A DNA stretch of 64,000 nt from Terfezia claveryi (Eukaryota; Ascomycota; Pezizomycetes; Pezizales; Pezizaceae). The DNA is taken from NCBI GenBank assembly GCA_015179025.1, contig WHUX01000049.1, positions 279,726-343,725 on the forward strand. The letters run 5' to 3'. A model generated the notes under the pieces. The model ran no database searches. It saw only the letters and a list, made by a program, of their open reading frames with translations, and was not told the origin of the DNA. Position numbers and translations under genes: made by a program. Of the stretch, positions 58,501 through 64,000 are shown one piece after another. The number at the start of each line of letters is the position of its first letter. Position 1 is the stretch's first letter.

Positions 58501-60820
58501 ATGCCTCCGAAGAAACGGAAGGTAGGGAACGTCAGCGATGGGGGTGGCGATGGTTTGGGAGACGATGATCATGGCACCAAACAGTTTGCCGATAAACTTG
58601 GGTTCAATGACCCCGGTATCCCAAAGACCCTTTACCAGATATGGCGCTCATGCATGCAGCGCGCGATGGCCGATTTTGCTATATTCGGACCTGGCGAGTC
58701 AGGTCGAACCAGATTCGCTGAGTTGTGTGAATGGGGTGCTGCACATCCTGCAATGGCTCCGAAGGGGCAGATGAACTACCAGCACCAGGAGTACCGCAGT
58801 GCGGTGAATCAATTAATGCAGGATGTAGCAAAGAAGGCTCGCAAGTCACGCCAAGCTATGTGGGAGACCATAGCAGAAGCGCGAGCCTCATATGAGGAGG
58901 ATTATCCGGGGATTGTAATTGAACCCATTGGTCGACTACCGGACATGGGGTAACCTAACGCAGGACCCGCATACATGCCAGCGAACCAAGGAACTAAGAA
59001 GGCAAGAGCAACGTCTTCTGCAGAGCGACAAAGAGCTGCCGCTCGAGCGGCAAGACCTGTAGCTAGCCCACTACCACCTACCACCGTACCAGCACCAGCC
59101 CCCCCACACTAGCACGAGCCCCCCCCAAACCAGCACGAGCCCCCCCCGTACCAGCGCGAGCACCAGGACGAGCAGAAGCGCTGGGGATAGGCCGTCTAGC
59201 TCCTCCCAGACCCCCCCCCCCATTAGATCACATGTACCCATGCCATCCACTCCCGGAAGCTTCACAGATGCGCCTAGAGTCCCGCTTGCAGGGGTACCAC
59301 CAGGGGTTGCTGGTGGTCCTTTAGCACCGTCATTGTGCTATCAACCTCCTCTGGCAGGCTGGGCACCAGCTGTAGGAGGCCCTCCAAATACAGTATGGGT
59401 ACACATTATCAAGCCGGAAATGCATGGTCCAGACCCTCTATATGGGGGCTGGATATTCAGTTCCGCGACCATCTCTTCTACAGTGGTACTAGGTTTGCAT
59501 AGCATGGCGGGTATAGTAGTAGCTGTTACCCCATTCATTCCACCACGACGGGTCATCCGACATATCTATGGGATGGACGTCGCCGGATGATTTGTGCCGA
59601 TTTCCATGGATTATGTAGTCGGTGGCATGCTTATGGCTCATGGAGGGCCCAACATGATGGATTTCCAGATTGAACTGGACCCCATTGGCCAGGTAAATGC
59701 CCCAAGCACGGTCTCCGGGGCACGGAATCCTCCGGTTGTAGCCCCCAGAAATACATCGGACACCAAAGGTGCTGCAAAGCCAACCGTAACTAAGGGTAAA
59801 ACAACGGTTGCGGCTGCCAAGGATCAACTATCTACAAAAGGGAAATCTACGAAAGGTACGCCGGCCAGTCTGGTGCCGCCAGCTAAGCACACACCAATTA
59901 GTAGGGCTCCCGGGGTAACTAAGCCTGCCAAGGGTCCCAAGGAGACTACGACTGGTAAGGGGACAACGAATGCCAAGACGGGAAAGACTGCCAGGGGTAT
60001 CCCAGTAGCGAAGGCTACCCCAGCCGCTAAGGGTACATTTCCCAAGGTCATAATTCCAAAGCGGAAACAACGACCTACCCAATCTCCAAACGACCTTGAG
60101 TCACCAAGTAAGTTGATCTGAACATGAATTGAGGCCGATGCTAACAAATTTCTATAGGCAGGGAGGATGCCCGAGATCCTCGTCCAGCGAGGGAGGCGGC
60201 GGATTGTTCAAGGTTTCGGAGTCTCGCGCCACAATTTTGGCAAGTGGGTGGTTCAGGTGTCCCACGCGTGCCACAGACTGCACGGGAACCTCTTTTGAGT
60301 AAGAGAAGACGTGTGATGGCTAGTAAGTCCGGATTGAAGCTAGTCGAGGAATTACACTAACATGTCACTAGGCTGTCGATCTACGGCCGACATACAGGAG
60401 CAGGCGGGGGTTCGTGGGGGTCATCTGGGTAGGGAAGTTGCAGGCGATGAGGATGAGAGTGACGATGAGGATGAGGGTGAAGATGAGGGTGAGGATGCCC
60501 AGGGTGAGAATGATGCGGATGAGGGGGATGTGGATGAGGGAGGGGATGTGGATGAGTGGGGGGATGTGGATGAGGGGGATGTGGATGAGGGGGATTTGGA
60601 TGAGGGTGAGCTAGTTGAGAGGGATGTGGATGAGGGTGAGCTGGTTGAGGGTGATGTGGGCGAGGATGTGGGGGATGCGGACGGGGATGATGTGGACGAG
60701 GGTAATATGGATGTGGATGAGGGTGATGTGGATGTGGGTGATGTAGAAGAGGGTGATGTGGATGAGGGGGATGAGGATGAGGGTGATGAGGATGAGGATT
60801 ATGATGATGGGGTCCCATAA
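58501..60820 (+). pseudogene. Accessory gene A: unknown family, N-terminal PKKRKV, acidic repeat
   Basis: I do not recognise this family. The frame starts MPPKKRKVGNVSD, a monopartite nuclear signal. A compact domain follows (KTLYQIWRSCMQRAMADF, FAELCEWGAAHPAM, QEYRSAVNQLMQDVAKKARK). Next come a proline/alanine-rich linker and a second domain (NTVWVHIIKPEMHGPDPLYG, GWIFSSATISSTVVLGL, FIPPRRVIRHIYGMD, GPNMMDFQIELDPIG). A Lys/Thr/Pro-rich stretch and an acidic DEGDVDEG repeat end the protein. Introns at 60108-60157 and 60323-60371 have perfect GTAAGT donors and CTAAC branch sites. A TAA at 58951 (fits CAA), frame slips in C-runs near 59100 and 59215, and a TGA at 59588 break the frame. The intact introns argue it was a real gene recently. 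Confidence 0.6.
60440..60815. repeat. Acidic GAT-GTG-GAT-GAG-GGN coding repeat
   Basis: A GA/GT-rich low-complexity tract built from 15-bp units encoding DVDEG and relatives, forming the C-terminal end of gene A. The opposite strand has an accidental His/Pro frame. Confidence 0.85.
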
Positions 60821-61188
60821 TTCTCGTTTGAGAGCGAAGAATCCGGTGATGTGATGGAATTTGTTCTGATATTTTTTATGCATGTTGTTATGCGGGAGGG
60901 ATTTGCGGGAGGAATGTAAGACATAAGACTCTGTGGGTACGGATAGATTGGCTGAATGCGGAATAATATAAGAATTGCTGGTACGCAAAGCAAATCATAC
61001 TGCAGAGCACAACAAGGATGATAAAAGGTCTCTTTCGCGTCCCTAAACAAACTTCACCAGTTCTCCTCCTACCTATTCCAAGTACAAACCTGCTTTCGTG
61101 GTCCAAAATCTGTCTCCCCAACATTCACAGGGAACATACTTCCGTGGTACCAAACCTCGTTCCGAAGGTACCCCAAGAAGATAGAAAT

Positions 61189-62642
61189 GCCTCGTCCAAA
61201 GAAAAGTAAGGGAAAACAGAAGGCTATGCCGAATCTTAAACGTCCTGCTTCAACATATGAGACAGAGATAATACGGGTCCGGGTGCATCCTCAAAGTTCA
61301 GCGCTGTGATTAAGTTTTCTTCTGGACTATCAGCAGTGCATCACACATCTAGAGAAACCCCGCCCGCAACACTGTCTGTTAGCGACCGCGAACCATCACC
61401 AGATGGACCAGCGAAGACACCAATGACACCAATGACACCCAGGAAACGAGTGGGAGGCTCGCTAACAAGGATACGTATGGAAGCAGGTAAATCGAGTAAG
61501 CGTTTGAAAAGCAATCTCTCACAGTGTGGAATAGGATCGCAAAAGTCTCGTACCACACCAAGAACACCGGAAATAATTCGCACACCAAGTGTATTTACTT
61601 ATCCAGTCCGAGTAAATTTATAAATTGCTGATTGGTTATTAGGGTGCTCGAAGGGAGGGATCCGCTGGCATGCCAGATGAATCCCCGATCGCGAGTTTGT
61701 TTTCAAGATGGAATAGTGTATCATAACCAATTGCGTCCCTAGAATCACCGATGAGAAGAACTGGTGCGACGGAGGATGTTGTTGGTACCCCTTCCAAGAC
61801 CAAGGCGGTGAAAAGCACCCCAAGCCAAAAGCGAAACCGATCAATCACGCAGTTCACAGGGTTTCTACGAGATATGACAGAATCAGCTGGCAACAGAATA
61901 GAGCACATTATGCTGTTTGAGGAGCCATTCCCAGACCCTCAGCATATGGAAGACATGCTCGATAAAGTCTGGTGAGAAATGGAAGTAGAATATCAGAAGG
62001 ATCATTCTCGAGACAACAAGATTGATTCATATGTAAGCGACAGTATCGTATTTGTCTTTGAGTAGACACTGACGGAGAGTGGGTCATAGCTTCGGAGTGT
62101 GCAATCGCGGACACGATCACACCTGGTATCGGAGGTAAAGAAGAACATTGCATTCTTGTATCAATTTGACCGGAATACATCGAAGCAATATATCCAGGAC
62201 CACATCGGTCGGTTGTTAAAGCGAGATCGATTCACATGTGCTGAGAGTCTTCGCAAGGTATATGCAATAATCTGCTAGAGAACTTTCAGGGGCTGACTTG
62301 ACACGATACTCTAGAGTTGTGGTTATCGGTTTCGGGCGCAAGAAGCAATTGACCTTATCCATTATCAGTATTTCAATGGCAAGAAGAAACTCGGCAATAT
62401 CGACCCAAGTTTCATTATGCATATAAATGGTCCCTTCATCTGTTTTATCTTCACTGCCCTATACCATGCGCTTAGCGGCTGGGAAAGTGGGGAATGTGCA
62501 ATTACGTTTGAGTTTAGTTATGTCAATTGCAGTGGTATGTGATGGTCCGGCAGTAGACTAATCCGGATTGCTAACTGTGGCAGATGTCTATAAAAGGCTG
62601 CTGAGTCAATGGCGTCAATACCCAACAAGGTACAAGAAATGA
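61189..62642 (+). pseudogene. Accessory gene B: DUF6532-like protein (decayed)
   Basis: The N-terminus is basic and disordered (MPRPKKSKGKQKAMPNLKRP) and then Thr/Pro-rich (TPMTPMTPRKRVGG). The C-terminal domain resembles the DUF6532 family of fungal proteins of unknown function: FEEPFPDPQHMEDMLDKVW, LRSVQSRTRSHLVSEVKKN, SKQYIQDHIGRLLKRDRFTC, then GPFICFIFTALYHALSGWES and CSDVYKRLLSQW across splice junctions. At least three introns with consensus ends can be placed (donors near 62034, 62258 and 62533). A frameshift near 61275, a TAA at 61724 (fits CAA) and a TGA at 61973 interrupt the frame. A second frame (62609-62896) overlaps the end and could be a displaced C-terminus. Its role in the neighbouring transposon is unknown. 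Confidence 0.6.
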
Positions 62643-63500
62643 TTGTGAAGGTGACACAGTCCGAGATAGTAAAGAAGGGACAACAGAGCGGGAAAAAGGT
62701 GAGGTGGCAGCAGGATGCGGCATATGAGGTGGACGATGAGAAGGTAGCAGAGTTTGCGAGAAAACTTTCAGTAGATCTGAGGGAAGCAGGTGTTAGTTTA
62801 CTCAAGGAGGAAGGTATCAGGAGGACCCTGGCAGTACGACGGAGGAGGAGATTTGGGGTAGCAGGGGCCAACACATATAGAGGAGGAAGAGGATGACAGT
62901 GGAGAAGGAGAGAAGAATATCAGGGATGAAATAACATCTGTAGAAGAGGACGAAGGGGAAAGTATGCAGTGTGCACAGAGGAGTACAAGGGGAATCGGGG
63001 GCTGGGAAGAAGAAGATGATTAGGGATGTGATAACCGACTTCTCGGGCAAGTAAGGCAAGGATATTGGAACAGGGTGGATATGTTGTTTTTATGACTTGG
63101 TTGTTTGCGTCTGGCTTTGGCAGGTTTCTGTAGCAACAGCTGGAGGACTTTAATGGATACTTAGATTCAGGGAGATGTTTAGGGAAGGGGTTTGTTTAGG
63201 TTTTATATTCGTAAGGGTGTATAGCATTTGGGGTCAACGGAGGGATGATGGGATATTGGTATTGGGATGTTAGATTAATACAAGAGGATTGTTCAGGGGG
63301 CAGCATAGGGACAATAAGAGATTGGGAACATACGGAAAGTGGGGGCCGGAATGAATTTGAATATACATTGCGAGAAGTGGATCTGGAATATAACGTGAAA
63401 GAGCCTGGAACTGTGGGGCCAGAATGTGGAATACTATCCGTAGACAGGGAAAGGAAAGATCATTTAGAACTCCAAGAATCCAGAACTGGATCCTAATCCA
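62643..63500. other. Region downstream of accessory gene B
   Basis: 0.86 kb, purine-rich on the plus strand, containing the overlapping 95-codon frame mentioned for gene B. No other gene is supportable. It leads into the repeat array. Confidence 0.5.
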
Positions 63501-63504
63501 AACG

Positions 63505-63850
63505 TATGGCGCGGACGCCAGGGGATCTAACAGCATGGCGCGGAACGCCAGGGATCCAACACCAGGGCGTCGGGACGCCAGGATCCAACGCCATGGCGCC
63601 GGGACGCCAGGGATCCAACACCATGGCGCCGGGACGACATGGTACAACAGGATTGCATCTAGACGCTATGGGTCCAATGGTATGGTGTCCGGACGTTATA
63701 TGTCTGAATGTTACTGTCAGGACGCCATAGGTCTGGATGATGCCGTCCGGAGACACCGGATGTGTACGGCTGGCGTCGAGAGACAGAGCGGGCGTCCGGA
63801 CGTCAAGGGTCCAGACGATGGCGCCTGGGAGCCAGGGATCGAGACCATGG
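63505..63850. repeat. Array of about 30-bp units with GGCGYC..GACGCC palindromic cores
   Basis: Roughly ten to twelve units, each with a core such as TGGCGCCGGGACGCCA followed by GGGATCCAACACCA. The first five units are close copies; later units (near 63,690, 63,720, 63,770 and 63,800) are diverged (GTGTCCGGACGTTA, GGCGTCCGGACGTCA). The core matches, in inverted orientation, the GGCGTCCTGACGCC pair near 53.79-53.82 kb. This is the pattern of subterminal transposase-binding repeats, although an LTR with internal repeats is also possible. Confidence 0.75.
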
Positions 63851-64000
63851 CTTTCCAGATTGTCAGTTTGCCAATTGAGGCACCTGCGGCGCCAGAGACA
63901 TAAATGACAAACTAGATTCTTTTCTGATGTTGATATATTTGGAGCCTGCGAAGGCAAAATCACTGGTCTCATGCCTAACTGGGCTACACGGAGCATATAG

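Noticed and set aside
60381..60818. Minus-strand His/Pro-repeat frame of 145 codons
   Set aside because: Accidental reading of the acidic DEGDVDEG repeat of gene A; the plus frame joins to upstream exons through consensus splice sites.
62609..62896. 95-codon frame as an independent gene after accessory gene B
   Set aside because: It overlaps the end of the DUF6532-like frame and starts inside its last exon; it may be a displaced C-terminus, not a separate gene.
63424..63996. Long open frames on both strands across the terminal repeat array
   Set aside because: Tandem 30-bp units lacking stops produce open frames on both strands by chance; composition is repetitive.

Overview
This is nuclear DNA from a filamentous ascomycete (Pezizomycotina). 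The genes are split by many short introns (about 50-80 bp) with GT..CTAAC/CTGAC..AG signals. The host genes have fungal orthologues (KTR mannosyltransferase, ELO elongase, Cox6, Mim1/Tom13, Sid1/Nak1-type kinase, a filamentous-fungal ATP-dependent DNA ligase). An AT-rich block lacks CpA/TpG, which is the footprint of repeat-induced point mutation (RIP). I cannot name the species; the mix of Plavaka-like, DUF6532-like and strongly AT-mutated sequence does not settle the class.

Positions 1-44,650 are ordinary euchromatin with fourteen host genes. In order: YJU2 splicing factor (+), gamma-tubulin complex component (-), KTR/GT15 mannosyltransferase with a 1-nt frameshift (+), ELO elongase (-), COX6 (+), mitochondrial-type cysteine synthase (-), condensin HEAT subunit (+), MIM1/TOM13 (+), OXA1 (-), p47/SHP1 Cdc48 cofactor (+), SPO11 (+), germinal-centre kinase (+), DNA ligase with disordered tail (+), GPI-anchored six-cysteine protein (-) and an S41-type secreted protein (+, counted as the last of the row). 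Exon coordinates for these were worked out by eye by joining conserved protein segments at consensus splice sites; every spliced frame closes, except the mannosyltransferase, which is exactly one base too long. Four genes between 12.0 and 22.1 kb encode mitochondrial or probably mitochondrial proteins. A 474-bp inverted-repeat MITE lies in the intergenic space at 40.66-41.13 kb.

Positions 45.7-52.6 kb are a RIP-saturated AT-rich compartment. Two much less mutated elements are nested in it: a 3.0-kb two-gene PIF/Harbinger element (46,220-49,243) and a 0.67-kb hAT-like foldback element (49,268-49,938). At about 52.61 kb the AT-rich block ends sharply in a decayed Ty3/gypsy integrase-chromodomain remnant and a candidate LTR.

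Positions 54.3-63.9 kb hold a decayed Plavaka-type transposase (-). Diverging from it are two accessory genes (+): one of unknown family starting with a PKKRKV-type nuclear signal, proline-rich linkers and an acidic repeat, and one resembling the DUF6532 family. Motifs of the form GGCGTCC-n-GACGCC occur at both outer ends. I propose, as inference, that this is one large three-gene CACTA/Plavaka-like element, or a nest of elements sharing LTR-like ends. It is the most interesting part of the window.
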